DNA from: Gammaproteobacteria bacterium
GTDB lineage: Bacteria > Pseudomonadota > Gammaproteobacteria > Xanthomonadales > Rhodanobacteraceae
Reading direction: 5' to 3'
DNA: 56,695 nt
Assembly: GCA_021324095.1 (NCBI GenBank)
Contig: JAJPJT010000098.1
Span: 1-56,695, forward strand
Made by a program: the position numbers and the translations under genes
Shown here: one piece after another, positions 8,114 through 16,349 of the stretch
Layout: each line of letters opens with the position of its first letter
Numbering within the stretch: the stretch's first letter is position 1
Notes under the pieces: model-generated
Told to the model about the DNA's origin: nothing
What the model saw: the letters and a program-made list of their open reading frames with translations, nothing else
Database searches by the model: none

Positions 8114-10063
8114 CTAATACAAGCGTTTGAATTGTTCCATCCGTCGGCGTATGGGAATCGTGCGAGTGGGTTGTCGCCCATTGTATTCAGAGGCGCGTGG
8201 ATCGCGCTGACGATGCAAGTGCACCAGCAACAGGGAAATCGCTGCGGGCGTGACGCCGCTGATGCGGCGCGCCTGCCCCAGTGTTGCCGGACGCACATGT
8301 TTCAACTTGCTCGAAACCTCAGCCGACAATCCGCGCACGTGGTCGTAGTCGAAGTCATCGGGAATCGGCGTGGACTCGTGGCGGCGCTGGCGTTCGATCT
8401 CCTCGCGCTGGCGATCGAGGTAACCCGCGTATTTCGCCTGCACCTCGACTTGCGCGGCAATCTCCTCGCGTTGCACGGTGGGTCCGAATCCATTGGTGGC
8501 CACCAACGTGGCGTAATCGATTTCGGGCCGGCGCAGGATGTCCAAAGCGTTTGCTTCGTGCGCAAGCGTGATGCCGCGTTGCGACTGCAACGCTTGGCCG
8601 AGTGCATTGGACGGGGTGGCCCACAGCGCTTTCAGTCGCGCCGCCTCACGTTCCACTGCATCGCGTTTCGCGCGCATGGCATCGAAACGGTCCTGTGGCA
8701 CGACGCCGAGTTCGTGGCCGATCCCGCTGAGACGCAGGTCGGCGTTGTCTTCGCGCAGGTGCAGGCGATATTCGGCGCGCGAGGTGAACATCCGGTACGG
8801 CTCGATCGTGCCGTTGGTCGTGAGGTCGTCGATCAGCACGCCGGTGTAGGCCTCATCGCGTCGCGGCCACCATGGTTCGGCACCGCGTGCAGCACGCGCG
8901 GCATTCAATCCCGCGATCAAGCCTTGCGCTGCGGCTTCCTCGTAACCGGTGGTGCCGTTGATCTGGCCTGCGAAATACAGCCCCGCGATGGCTTTGGTTT
9001 CCAGCCACGGCTGCAGGCCGCGTGGATCGAAATAGTCGTACTCGATCGCGTAACCGGGGCGCGTGATGTGCGCGCGTTCGAAGCCGGGAATCGAATGCAC
9101 CAGTTCCACCTGCACGTCGAACGGCAGTGAAGTTGAAATGCCGTTCGGATAAATTTCGATCGCCTCCAGTCCCTCGGGTTCGATGAAGATCTGGTGCGAC
9201 GCCTTGTCGGCGAAACGCACCACCTTGTCCTCGATCGACGGGCAGTAACGCGGGCCGGTCCCCTCGATCCTGCCGGTGTAGAGCGGCGAGCGATCAAGGC
9301 CTGCGCGGATGATCTCGTGCGTGCGTTCGGTGGTGTGCGTGATCCAGCACGGCACCTGGCGCGGATGCTCGTCCCGCGAACCGAGGTATGAAAACACCGG
9401 CAGCGGATCATCGCCGGGCTGTTCCTCGAAGGCCGAGTAGTCCAGTGTGCGCGCGTCGAGGCGTGGCGGCGTGCCGGTCTTCAGCCGGTCCGCGCCCAGT
9501 GGCAATTCGCGCAGACGCTTTGCAAGCGTGGTCGCGGGCGGATCGCCGGCGCGGCCTCCCGCATGGTTCTCGAGACCGATGTGGATCTTGCCGGCAAGAA
9601 AGGTGCCGACCGTCAGCACCACGCGCGACGCGTGGATCGTCAACCCCATCTGCGTGACCACGCCCGCCACGCGTCCGGATTCGATCACGAGGTCATCGAC
9701 CGCCTGCTGGAAGATTTCGAGGTTCGGTTGGCGCTCGACGATGCGTCGGATCGCGGCTTTGTACAACACACGATCGGCCTGGCAGCGCGTCGCGCGCACC
9801 GCCGGGCCTTTGGACGCATTGAGCGTGCGCCACTGGATGCCGGCGAGATCGGCCGCGTGCGCCATCGCGCCACCCAGCGCATCGATTTCCTTCACCAGAT
9901 GGCCCTTGCCGATCCCGCCGATCGCGGGATTGCAGCTCATCTGGCCGATGGTTTCGATGTTGTGGGTCAGCAGCAGCGTGCGTGCGCCGCAGCGCGCGGA
10001 AGCCAGCGCGGCTTCGGTGCCGGCGTGGCCGCCGCCCACTACGACGACGTCGTACGAATTCAT
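8114..10063 (-). CDS. mnmG: tRNA U34 5-carboxymethylaminomethyl modification protein MnmG (GidA)
   Basis: 649 aa. MnmG is the FAD- and NADH-dependent partner of MnmE that modifies wobble uridine 34 in several tRNAs. The ATG at 10063 is preceded by AGGTGA at 8-nt spacing and starts directly at the FAD-binding dinucleotide fold ([18 protein letters not shown]). Conserved MnmG blocks are present: [61 protein letters not shown], and the C-terminal [15 protein letters not shown]. Upstream in-frame codons to 10180 do not look like protein and are left out. Length is normal for the family. Confidence 0.96.
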   Translation of the reverse strand: MNSYDVVVVGGGHAGTEAALASARCGARTLLLTHNIETIGQMSCNPAIGGIGKGHLVKEIDALGGAMAHAADLAGIQWRTLNASKGPAVRATRCQADRVLYKAAIRRIVERQPNLEIFQQAVDDLVIESGRVAGVVTQMGLTIHASRVVLTVGTFLAGKIHIGLENHAGGRAGDPPATTLAKRLRELPLGADRLKTGTPPRLDARTLDYSAFEEQPGDDPLPVFSYLGSRDEHPRQVPCWITHTTERTHEIIRAGLDRSPLYTGRIEGTGPRYCPSIEDKVVRFADKASHQIFIEPEGLEAIEIYPNGISTSLPFDVQVELVHSIPGFERAHITRPGYAIEYDYFDPRGLQPWLETKAIAGLYFAGQINGTTGYEEAAAQGLIAGLNAARAARGAEPWWPRRDEAYTGVLIDDLTTNGTIEPYRMFTSRAEYRLHLREDNADLRLSGIGHELGVVPQDRFDAMRAKRDAVEREAARLKALWATPSNALGQALQSQRGITLAHEANALDILRRPEIDYATLVATNGFGPTVQREEIAAQVEVQAKYAGYLDRQREEIERQRRHESTPIPDDFDYDHVRGLSAEVSSKLKHVRPATLGQARRISGVTPAAISLLLVHLHRQRDPRASEYNGRQPTRTIPIRRRMEQFKRLY

Positions 10064-10068
10064 CTCGA

Positions 10069-10257
10069 TCACCTGCCTGACGGACGGACGGCGCGGCGGC
10101 CACGCGCGGTCACTATTCTCGAACGTCCTGTTCTGGCCAAGTGCCCCCGCCCTCGGCTCCCTGCCTCGGGCGCTCGACAACGCGCGATCTGCCCTCGGCA
10201 GATCGCAGGCGCGTTGCCTCGCCCACCGCCTACAGCAATGACGTCATAACTGGTCAT
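10069..10257 (-). other. Short ORF with an MnmG-like N-terminus
   Basis: A 62-codon minus-strand ORF begins [14 protein letters not shown], compared with [15 protein letters not shown] for mnmG 194 bp downstream. Similarity ends after the GGG motif; the rest is Arg/Gly-rich and not protein-like. Its stop TGA lies within the AGGTGA ribosome binding site of mnmG. It may be the remnant of a duplicated or replaced flavoprotein start, a leader ORF, or chance, since MxxYDVxxVGGG is common to FAD proteins. No good ribosome binding site precedes it. Confidence 0.25.
10184..10206. repeat. Perfect hairpin in mnmG leader
   Basis: GCGATCTGCC (10184-10193), loop CTC, GGCAGATCGC (10197-10206): a 10-bp perfect stem with a 3-nt loop and no T-tract. 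It lies about 120 bp upstream of the mnmG start. It may be a REP-like element or a structured leader. Confidence 0.6.
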
Positions 10258-10448
10258 GGCGTGTCATTTGTTTCCAATTGCAACGCGGCGCGGCGCCGGA
10301 CAGCGATCAAGCACGCGGATTTCGGTCCGCGCTTTTCCTTGCGAATCGTCGCAGATTGTTACAGGCCCCGTGCGTGATGCACGTAATCCCGCGCCTACCC
10401 GGCATCGTCACAAATTCTTGCAAATTTCGGGTGCGGTTCCCGATGGTT

Positions 10449-10464
10449 TGGCACGCGGCGTGCA
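10449..10464 (+). promoter_or_regulatory. Candidate sigma-54 -24/-12 element
   Basis: TGGCACG-CGGC-GTGCA matches the sigma-54 consensus TGGCACG-N4-TTGCW at 11 of 12 defined positions with the invariant GG and GC ten bases apart. Transcription would start near 10475 and read into the stem-loop region and the 58-aa ORF. Caution: the motif is also a GC-rich dyad (GCACG/CGTGC), and by my rough equal-base estimate such a match is expected about 0.3 times by chance in a window this size. Confidence 0.35.
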
Positions 10465-10489
10465 CCGACACTCTCGCGCTCCCGCCGAT

Positions 10490-10634
10490 GTTGCCGCTGC
10501 GAACGGCAACGGGCCGGATGAAGGAACCGGTCTTTGCATCTTCGGGGAGCAGCCTGGAAGGCTGCGTAAGGAACTGGCGCCCGGCGGTCATCAGGAACAG
10601 GGGGAATCCAGAGTAACCGAGTTCCGGGCGCCAG
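10490..10634 (+). ncRNA. Candidate structured RNA with GGA motifs
   Basis: Four consecutive inverted repeats occur in an untranslated-looking region: GTTGCCG/CGGCAAC (10490-10510), GGCCGG/CCGGTC (10512-10532, one G-U pair), GCAGCC/GGCTGC (10549-10565), and a long-range perfect 11-bp pair CTGGCGCCCGG (10574-10584) / CCGGGCGCCAG (10624-10634). GGA triplets sit in the second and third loops, in the unpaired linkers and inside the long loop (AAGGAA, TGGAA, AAGGAA, AGGAAC, GGGGAA). Hairpin loops carrying GGA are the hallmark of CsrA/RsmA-binding RNAs, hence the suggestion. No intrinsic terminator follows at once, so it could instead be a long 5' leader of the 58-aa ORF. Known riboswitch motifs were not recognised. 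Confidence 0.3.
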
Positions 10635-10769
10635 ATTTGAAATCATCGGGTGCCGAAGGTGGCGAGTGTATAGCGAAACGGCCCCTTTGGCGAAGAGTAT
10701 CAGCGGCGGCGGATGAACGCTACTTGAAGGTTCAGGTTCCGCTTCCACACAGAACTGAGGAGTGCAGAA

Positions 10770-10946
10770 ATGAGCTTCGTCGAGATGACCAATGAGGAGT
10801 GGGAAGAGGTACGTCGGCACCACGATGAACTGGTGCATATGGCGGAGCTCGAGCTGCAGGTTGAATCGCTCTCGCCACATTCACTGAAACCGGTCGAGCT
10901 GCAGTTGCAGGAACTGGACGAAGTCATCGCCAACATCCAGCGCTGA
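10770..10946 (+). CDS. Small acidic hypothetical protein, 58 aa
   Basis: ATG at 10770 is preceded by GAGGAG (10757-10762) at 7-nt spacing, a near-ideal ribosome binding site. The product is acidic and Leu/Glu-rich (NEEWEEVRRHHDELVHMAELE, of which the helix continues through LQLQELDEVIANIQ), likely two short amphipathic helices or a coiled coil, without signal peptide or membrane segment. A 13-bp hairpin follows 29 nt after the stop. A short nested hairpin (10709-10742: GCGGA/TCCGC enclosing GAAC/GTTC) lies just before the ribosome binding site. Family not recognised. Start, ribosome binding site and terminator together support a real gene. Confidence 0.6.
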   Translation: MSFVEMTNEEWEEVRRHHDELVHMAELELQVESLSPHSLKPVELQLQELDEVIANIQR

Positions 10947-10975
10947 AGCGGCACCCGGTTCGATCACAGGGGCAC

Positions 10976-11008
10976 AACGGGGAGCGCGACAAGGCCGCGC
11001 TCCCCGTT
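10976..11008 (+). terminator. Hairpin terminator, weak T-tract
   Basis: AACGGGGAGCGCG (10976-10988), 7-nt loop, CGCGCTCCCCGTT (10996-11008): a perfect 13-bp stem. The following bases (CTCGTTTG) are only moderately T-rich. It could also end transcription of the minus-strand lipoprotein gene finishing at 11045. Confidence 0.65.
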
Positions 11009-11044
11009 CTCGTTTGTGTACCCGGGCGGCTTCGCGCGGCCCGA

Positions 11045-12016
11045 TCAGCGGATCTTGGAGGAAGGCGTACCGTCACTCCGAGACGACCGTGGCGCTGCCG
11101 CTGCGGGGGCCGCGAAGTGCGCCGGCGCACTCGACCTGAAAGCCGGCTGGGGTGATCCGGAGAAGTTGCGCGGCGCCATGGCGCTCGGCATGCCCACGCC
11201 CGCAGGTCCGAATTCTTGCGGTGCCTGGAAGCTGCGTGGCATGGTGGTCATTGCAGGCGGCATGGGTATCTCGCGACGGGTCGCGAAGCTGCGCTGATCC
11301 ACGGATAGTCCCCGAGCGTATCCGGGCATTGCACGGTTGCCGGCGAGGCTTTCCTGGTCCCCTCGCCGGATCGGAGCGCGAATGAAGCCATGCTGCGCAA
11401 ATCCCGCCGAGGCGAGCGGGCGCGGTGCGGCAATGCGTTCGGCCGAGCGCGTCTCCGTCTCAATGGGCGGCGCACCATTCAACCGGCGCGGGCGCATGCC
11501 CGGACGGTCGGTATCGCGCCGGAAGTGCGGGGCTGGATAGACCGCAGCGGTATCGTCCCAGTCGCGGCGGGGATGGTGGTCGCCGTGCCAGTGGTGGTGG
11601 CGGTGGCGGTAGCCGCAGCCCCAGTTCCAACCGCACCCCCAGATGGGGAAATTGGCCGAATACCACGGACCCCAATAGCCGGGGAAATCCCAAACGCTGG
11701 AAATTCCCACGTCGAATACCCACGGCGAATAGCCGTAGCCCCAATAGCCGCCGTACCCGAACTCGAACGCGAATGGGAAGCTGCCGTTGTAGTAACCCCA
11801 GCCGCTGGTACCGGGATAATACGGGCCGGTTCCGTAGACGTCGTAGTAACCCTCGCCGGTGTAGGGCTCCTCGCCGGTGTAGTAGCCGCCGCTGCCCGCC
11901 GCCTCCGGTTGCACGAAGTTGTAACCGGTTGCACAACCGGCAAGCAGCAGCAGACCGGCAGCGAGTGCCGTGAAGCGTGCAACGCGCCTCGCACTTGTTC
12001 GAAAGGGTCCGTGCAT
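11045..12016 (-). CDS. Gly/Tyr- and His-rich lipoprotein
   Basis: 323 aa. The ATG at 12016 is chosen because GGAGGT precedes it at ideal spacing; an ATG at 12034 would overlap upstream of that site. A lipoprotein signal ends in LLLLAGC. The mature N-terminal part is extremely rich in Gly, Tyr, Trp and Pro (for example GYYTGEEPYTGEGYYDVYG), followed by a His/Trp cluster (RHRHHHWHGDHH) and a low-complexity Ala/Pro/Arg C-terminal half with many Met. The His cluster could bind metal; this is inference. Composition suggests an unstructured outer-membrane or surface lipoprotein. Function not recognised. Its stop lies 36 bp from the convergent hairpin of the small ORF, and pepN lies upstream on the same strand. 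Confidence 0.7.
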   Translation of the reverse strand: MHGPFRTSARRVARFTALAAGLLLLAGCATGYNFVQPEAAGSGGYYTGEEPYTGEGYYDVYGTGPYYPGTSGWGYYNGSFPFAFEFGYGGYWGYGYSPWVFDVGISSVWDFPGYWGPWYSANFPIWGCGWNWGCGYRHRHHHWHGDHHPRRDWDDTAAVYPAPHFRRDTDRPGMRPRRLNGAPPIETETRSAERIAAPRPLASAGFAQHGFIRAPIRRGDQESLAGNRAMPGYARGLSVDQRSFATRREIPMPPAMTTMPRSFQAPQEFGPAGVGMPSAMAPRNFSGSPQPAFRSSAPAHFAAPAAAAPRSSRSDGTPSSKIR

Positions 12017-12083
12017 GGCATACCTCCGTTGCATCGGATTTCTGTACGCAAGCGTACGCCTATCTCGATTAGGTTTTGCTTAG

Positions 12084-14759
12084 TCAAACGGGTGTGGCTT
12101 GCCCTTCTGCGGCTGCCAGCATCCGCGTCAGGACTTCGGCCAGATCAGGCGAGTGCCGCCCGCGCGCCAGGAGCCCACGCAGCGCGGATTCCGCCGAGGT
12201 CCGGCGGACACTTTCCAGCCGCGTCCAATCTTCGAAGGCTTTTGCAAGCCGCGCAGAAAGTTGCGGGTTGCGCGCATCGATCTCGGCGAGCTTGTCCACG
12301 AAGTAACGGTGGCCAGAACCGTCCGGCCGATGGAACGCCACCGGATTGGCGCGCGAGAATGCCCCGAGCAACGATTGAACGCGGTTCGGATTGGCGAGGG
12401 TGAAAGCCGGATCCGATTCCAGCGCCTGCACGCTTTCCAGCGCCGCATGCGCGGGCACGCTTGCCTGCAGCGTGAACCACTTGTCCAGCGTCAAGGCATC
12501 GCCGTCAAAGCGCGCGCGGTACAGCCGCAACGCCTCGGCGGCTTGTGGGGCGCCGCTGCGCACCAGCGCGTGGAGCGCCGACAGGCGATCGGTCATGCCA
12601 CGCGCCTCGCGGAATTGGGAAAACGCCAGCCCGCCGCCCGTGCCGGCGTCGTGGCGCTGCAGCAAGGCGAGCACCCGTCCCTTCAGATGCCGGCGCGCGG
12701 CGGACGCCGCGTCGAGTGAGCCGGATTCACTGGAATGGAGCTCGCGATAAGCAACGACGAGCGCGGCGCCAAGCCGGCGTGCCAGCGCATTCTCCAGCGC
12801 TTCACGTGCGAAGTGCACCGCATCCGGATCGAACGGAGCGTGCCGCGCGCCGAGTTCGAGTTCCGACGGCGGCGACAGCAGGCAGGCCAGCAGCGCGGGA
12901 TCGGCGTTTGCGCGCGTCTCGAACAACCGCTCCAGCGTCTCCAGCCATGCGTCCGTGGCGGCGTGTTCGCCATGGCCGGCCAATGCTTCGTCGTAGGCGC
13001 GCGCAGCCAGTTCCTGCCCGGCATTCCAGCGATCGAAACCTTCGGTTTCGTGTTGCAGCAGCAACGCGAGTCGGGCAGGCGTGTAATCGAAGAGTACGCG
13101 CACCGGCGCGGAGAACCCGCGGCACAAGGACGGCGTGGGCTCGGATGCCACGTTTTCGAACACGAAGCGCTGCTCGGCCGCGGTCAATTCCAGCACGCGT
13201 TCGTTGTTCGCGGTCGTCGCGTCATTTTCCAACTGCAGCGGAAGTCTGGCGCCGTCGCTGCCGAACAGCGCCACATTGACGGGGATGGGTACCGGCCGCT
13301 TGTTCGGCTGACCGGGCGTCGGCGGAATATGTTGCATCAACGTCAGGGTGTAGCGCTTCGATGCGGGATCGTACCCACCGCGCGCACACAGCTCCGGCGT
13401 GCCCGCCTGCGCGTACCATGCGAGGTACGGCGACAGGTCCACGGCATTGGCTTCGCCCAGTACCGCCAGAAGGTCGTCGATCGTGACCGCTTGCCCATCG
13501 AAGCGCGAGAAATACAGGTCCGTGCCGCGCCGGAAGCCTTCCGGCCCCAGTCGTCCGGCGATCATCCTGATCAGCTCGGCACCTTTCTCGTACACCGTCG
13601 CCGTGTAGAAGTTGTCGATGGCCTGGTATTCGGCCGGACGCACCGGATGCGCGAGTGGCCCCGCGTCTTCGGGAAACTGCACGCGACGCAGCGTCGACAC
13701 GTCCTCGATCCGCTTCAGCGACGGCGAATGCATCGCTTCGCAGAAGGAATGCTCGCGGAAGACGGTGAAGCCTTCTTTCAGCGACAACTGGAACCAGTCG
13801 CGGCAGGTGATGCGGTTGCCGCTCCAGTTGTGGAAGTATTCGTGGCCGATCACCGCTTCGATGTGGCGGTATTCGTCGTCGGTGGTCGTGTCCCGATTGG
13901 CCAGCAGGTACTTCGAATTGAAAATGTTGAGGCCCTTGTTCTCCATCGCGCCCATGTTGAAATCGTGCGTCGCGACGACGTTGAACACCGGCAGGTCGTA
14001 ATTGCGTCCGTAGGCGCGTTCGTCCCAGCGCATTGCGCGTTCCAGCGCGTCCATCGCGTAATGGCAGCGGTCGATTGCGTCGGCCTCGGCCCACAGGCGC
14101 AGGATGACGTCGCGCCCATCGGCCGTGCGGTACGGGCGTTGGATTTTTTCCAGGTGTCCCGCGACCAGCGCGAACAGATAACTCGGCTTCGGATGCGGAT
14201 CGATGAAGCGCGCGAAATGGCGTCCGCCCTCCAGCTCGCCCGATTCGATCTGCTCGCCACCGGCCAGCAAAACGGGGAACCGCGCCTTGTCGGCGACGAG
14301 CGTGACGTCGTAGCGCGCCAATACATCGGGGCGGTCGGGAAAGAAGGTGATGCGCCGAAAACCCTGCGCTTCGCACTGGGTCAGCAGGAAACCGTGCGTC
14401 GGGGAACCGGATACGTAAAGGCCAGCGAGCTGGCTGTTGCGGGAGGGGTCCATGCGCACGTTGATTTCCAGCACGCAGCGGTGTTGCGCGCCGGGAATGG
14501 TCAGGCCCATGGAATCCAACGTGTATGCGCCGGCTGCCAGGGTGCGGCCGTCGAGCTGCACGCCCACCAGTTCCAGGTCCTCGCCATCCAGCCTGAGGGG
14601 CTCGTCGCGATCGCGGATGAGGGTGAGCCTGGAATGTACGAGGGTTTCATCGACACCGAGCTCGAACCTGAGCTCGGCATCGGTCACGCGCCAGGCCGGC
14701 GGGCGGTAGTCGGCGAGGCGCACGGTGGAAGCGCTGGTGACGGGATCGGTCGTGTCCAT
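12084..14759 (-). CDS. pepN: Aminopeptidase N (M1 family)
   Basis: 891 aa, the usual length for proteobacterial PepN. A cytoplasmic zinc metallopeptidase that removes N-terminal residues from peptides. The substrate-binding GAMEN motif is at 270-274. The zinc site HEYFH is at 306-310 with Glu307 as catalytic base and Glu329 (KEGFTVF) as third zinc ligand, the expected HEXXH-X18-E spacing. The C-terminal half (DUF3458-type, ending LARGRHSPDLAEVLTRMLAA) is the helical domain of PepN. It is divergent from the PLP-enzyme gene with 66 bp between the starts as called here. Confidence 0.95.
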   Translation of the reverse strand: MDTTDPVTSASTVRLADYRPPAWRVTDAELRFELGVDETLVHSRLTLIRDRDEPLRLDGEDLELVGVQLDGRTLAAGAYTLDSMGLTIPGAQHRCVLEINVRMDPSRNSQLAGLYVSGSPTHGFLLTQCEAQGFRRITFFPDRPDVLARYDVTLVADKARFPVLLAGGEQIESGELEGGRHFARFIDPHPKPSYLFALVAGHLEKIQRPYRTADGRDVILRLWAEADAIDRCHYAMDALERAMRWDERAYGRNYDLPVFNVVATHDFNMGAMENKGLNIFNSKYLLANRDTTTDDEYRHIEAVIGHEYFHNWSGNRITCRDWFQLSLKEGFTVFREHSFCEAMHSPSLKRIEDVSTLRRVQFPEDAGPLAHPVRPAEYQAIDNFYTATVYEKGAELIRMIAGRLGPEGFRRGTDLYFSRFDGQAVTIDDLLAVLGEANAVDLSPYLAWYAQAGTPELCARGGYDPASKRYTLTLMQHIPPTPGQPNKRPVPIPVNVALFGSDGARLPLQLENDATTANNERVLELTAAEQRFVFENVASEPTPSLCRGFSAPVRVLFDYTPARLALLLQHETEGFDRWNAGQELAARAYDEALAGHGEHAATDAWLETLERLFETRANADPALLACLLSPPSELELGARHAPFDPDAVHFAREALENALARRLGAALVVAYRELHSSESGSLDAASAARRHLKGRVLALLQRHDAGTGGGLAFSQFREARGMTDRLSALHALVRSGAPQAAEALRLYRARFDGDALTLDKWFTLQASVPAHAALESVQALESDPAFTLANPNRVQSLLGAFSRANPVAFHRPDGSGHRYFVDKLAEIDARNPQLSARLAKAFEDWTRLESVRRTSAESALRGLLARGRHSPDLAEVLTRMLAAAEGQATPV

Positions 14760-14825
14760 CTCTTGATGTTATCAGCGGCTACGTAGTGACCAGTGAGAGA
14801 ATGGCCGCTTGTCCGCATCGTGCCC

Positions 14826-15800
14826 ATGATGATCATGACCGAATTCACCGCACCGACCATCGCCGATATCCGTGCCGCCGCGGCCCGCATCGCGCCACAT
14901 GCTCGGGTGACGCCCGTGCTGGGTTCACGGGAACTGGACGATCGTGCCGGCGCGAAACTGTTCTTCAAGTGCGAGCACCTGCAACGCGGAGGTGCCTTCA
15001 AGTTCCGTGGCGCCTGCAACGCGGTGTGGTCGCTGTCCGACGATGAAGCCAGCCGCGGTGTCGTCACGCACTCGTCCGGCAACCATGGCGCGGCGCTGGC
15101 GCTGGCCGCGGCGACACGCGGCATTCCCGCGCACATCGTCGTACCCGAAGGCGCGGTCGCCGCCAAACTCGCCAACATCGAACGCGCCGGCGGCATCCTG
15201 CATCGCTGTGCCGCGACGCTCGCCGCGCGCGAGGAGACCTGCGCGAAGGTGCAGCAGGAAACCGGCGCGACGCTGGTACATCCCTACGCGGATGCGCGCG
15301 TAATGGCGGGCCAGGGCACCATCGTGCTGGAACTCGTGCAGCAGGTGCCGGACCTGGATGCGATCGTCGTGCCGATCGGCGGCGGCGGACTCGCCTCGGG
15401 TTGCGCAAGTGCCTTGCGAGGTCTTGCGTCCGGCGCGCGACTGATCGGCGCCGAGCCTGCCGGCGCCGATGATGCGTATCAGTCGTTGCGCCAGGGCGTG
15501 CGCGTCACCGACGTCGTGCCGCACACGGTCTGCGACGGTTTGCGCGCCACGATCGGCGTTCCGAACTTCGCCTTGCTGAGCGAGCATCACGTCGAGGTGA
15601 TCACCGCCAATGACGATGCCACGCTGGCCGCGATGCGCCTTGTCTGGGCCGAACTCAAGCAGACCATCGAACCTTCGTCTGCGGTCGCGCTGGCTGCATT
15701 GCTGGCACAGCGCAAGCGCTTCGCCGGCAAGCGTGTGGGCCTCGTGCTGAGCGGCGGCAACGTGGATCTGGATGCCATTCCGTTTGATGGTGCGACGTAG
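14826..15800 (+). CDS. Threonine/serine dehydratase-like PLP enzyme
   Basis: 324 aa as called. Fold-type II PLP enzyme of the threonine dehydratase/serine racemase group: the lysine that binds PLP lies in GGAFKFRGA (Lys59), the Ser-Gly-Asn-His substrate loop is HSSGNHG, and the glycine loop binding the PLP phosphate is IGGGGLASG. The protein lacks the C-terminal ACT regulatory domain of biosynthetic IlvA, as do catabolic dehydratases and serine/threonine racemases. Homologues start near MTEF; three in-frame ATGs (14826, 14829, 14835) precede it and no clear ribosome binding site separates them, so the start is uncertain by a few residues. An upstream GTG at 14793 is less likely. Confidence 0.9.
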   Translation: MMIMTEFTAPTIADIRAAAARIAPHARVTPVLGSRELDDRAGAKLFFKCEHLQRGGAFKFRGACNAVWSLSDDEASRGVVTHSSGNHGAALALAAATRGIPAHIVVPEGAVAAKLANIERAGGILHRCAATLAAREETCAKVQQETGATLVHPYADARVMAGQGTIVLELVQQVPDLDAIVVPIGGGGLASGCASALRGLASGARLIGAEPAGADDAYQSLRQGVRVTDVVPHTVCDGLRATIGVPNFALLSEHHVEVITANDDATLAAMRLVWAELKQTIEPSSAVALAALLAQRKRFAGKRVGLVLSGGNVDLDAIPFDGAT

Positions 15801-16262
15801 CAGGGCCGATCGGGGATTGGTGTTCCAGCGCGGCTAACTCGCGCATGCACTGTCCATTGCAAATCGTGGCCCAAACTTGCACCCCGTGCAGTGGAGGCGC
15901 GTCAACGACCTGCTTGACCGGCGCTGTCCGGGGCGGCACGTCGCCCAGCTTTACACTTTCCGTGGCTTTTTTATTCAGCTAACAAGAGCAGTACAGGACC
16001 TTTGTTCAATCCAGGCTTTTCGCCGCTCTTGCAAGTTGCAGTCCAGCACCTTGCTACTAATGTGCTGATATTCAAGGGCGACAGTCCTGGATATCGCTCC
16101 GCGGTTCCAGACAATCAAAATCAGCTATTCGCCGGCTGGAGCGCAGCGCCGACCGCAAAACCTGAGATGTGGAGCGTCGAGCGTGGCCGTCGGACGCGCG
16201 AACGTCGCAAATTTTTACATTTTTGGTTGGATTTTCGGCGCGGGTGTTGAGTTATGGAGAAA
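15801..16262. other. Intergenic region upstream of the PEP-CTERM gene
   Basis: About 460 bp with no convincing ORF. Its 3' end is AT-rich (around 16209-16231), as expected next to an IHF site. A GCGTC (16174-16178) / GACGC (16193-16197) dyad with a 14-bp spacer lies roughly 120 bp before the inferred transcription start and could be an upstream activator site for a sigma-54 enhancer-binding protein; that role is speculative. Confidence 0.4.
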
Positions 16263-16275
16263 AATCAGGCGCTTG
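16263..16275 (+). promoter_or_regulatory. IHF binding site
   Basis: AATCAGGCGCTTG is an exact match to the IHF consensus WATCAR-N4-TTR. It ends 6 bp upstream of the sigma-54 element and follows an AT-rich tract, the usual architecture for DNA bending between activator site and promoter. Confidence 0.55.
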
Positions 16276-16281
16276 AATTTT

Positions 16282-16297
16282 TGGCATGAGAGATGCT
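16282..16297 (+). promoter_or_regulatory. Sigma-54 -24/-12 promoter of the PEP-CTERM gene
   Basis: TGGCATG-AGAG-ATGCT matches TGGCACG-N4-TTGCW at 10 of 12 positions with invariant GG and GC correctly spaced. The inferred start near 16308 gives a ~42-nt leader before the ATG at 16350. RpoN control of PEP-CTERM genes through the PrsK/PrsR two-component system is described for exosortase-bearing bacteria such as Zoogloea. Confidence 0.6.
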
Positions 16298-16349
16298 TGC
16301 GTGATGCGCGCGGGGTCCGTAACGCGGCCCAAATGCAGAGGAGGCTCCC

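Larger units (their letters stand above)
10064..10448. other. Intergenic region upstream of mnmG
   Basis: This stretch is the mnmG leader on the minus strand. It holds a perfect hairpin (10184-10206) and an MnmG-like start peptide ORF (10069-10257), described separately. I searched by eye for DnaA boxes, since gidA neighbours oriC in many bacteria, and found none. No confident promoter was identified. Confidence 0.5.

Noticed and set aside
10490..10634. Known riboswitch, 6S RNA or SRP RNA
   Set aside because: Core motifs of the TPP, FMN, cobalamin, glycine, SAH and cyclic-di-GMP riboswitches and of SRP RNA were looked for by eye and not found; 6S RNA lacks a conserved motif that could settle it by eye.
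10064..10770. Possible chromosomal origin next to mnmG (gidA)
   Set aside because: No DnaA boxes or AT-rich unwinding region were seen and dnaA/rpmH neighbours are absent.
10256..10795. 179-codon ORF on the plus strand
   Set aside because: No ribosome binding site, low-complexity composition, and it runs through the stem-loop region and the ribosome binding site of the 58-aa ORF in another frame.
11390..12403. 337-codon plus-strand ORF opposite the lipoprotein and pepN
   Set aside because: Antisense shadow spanning two genes; valine/alanine low complexity without a domain.
13222..14376. 384-codon minus-strand ORF overlapping pepN in another frame
   Set aside because: Out-of-frame shadow; the PepN frame carries GAMEN and HEXXH motifs.
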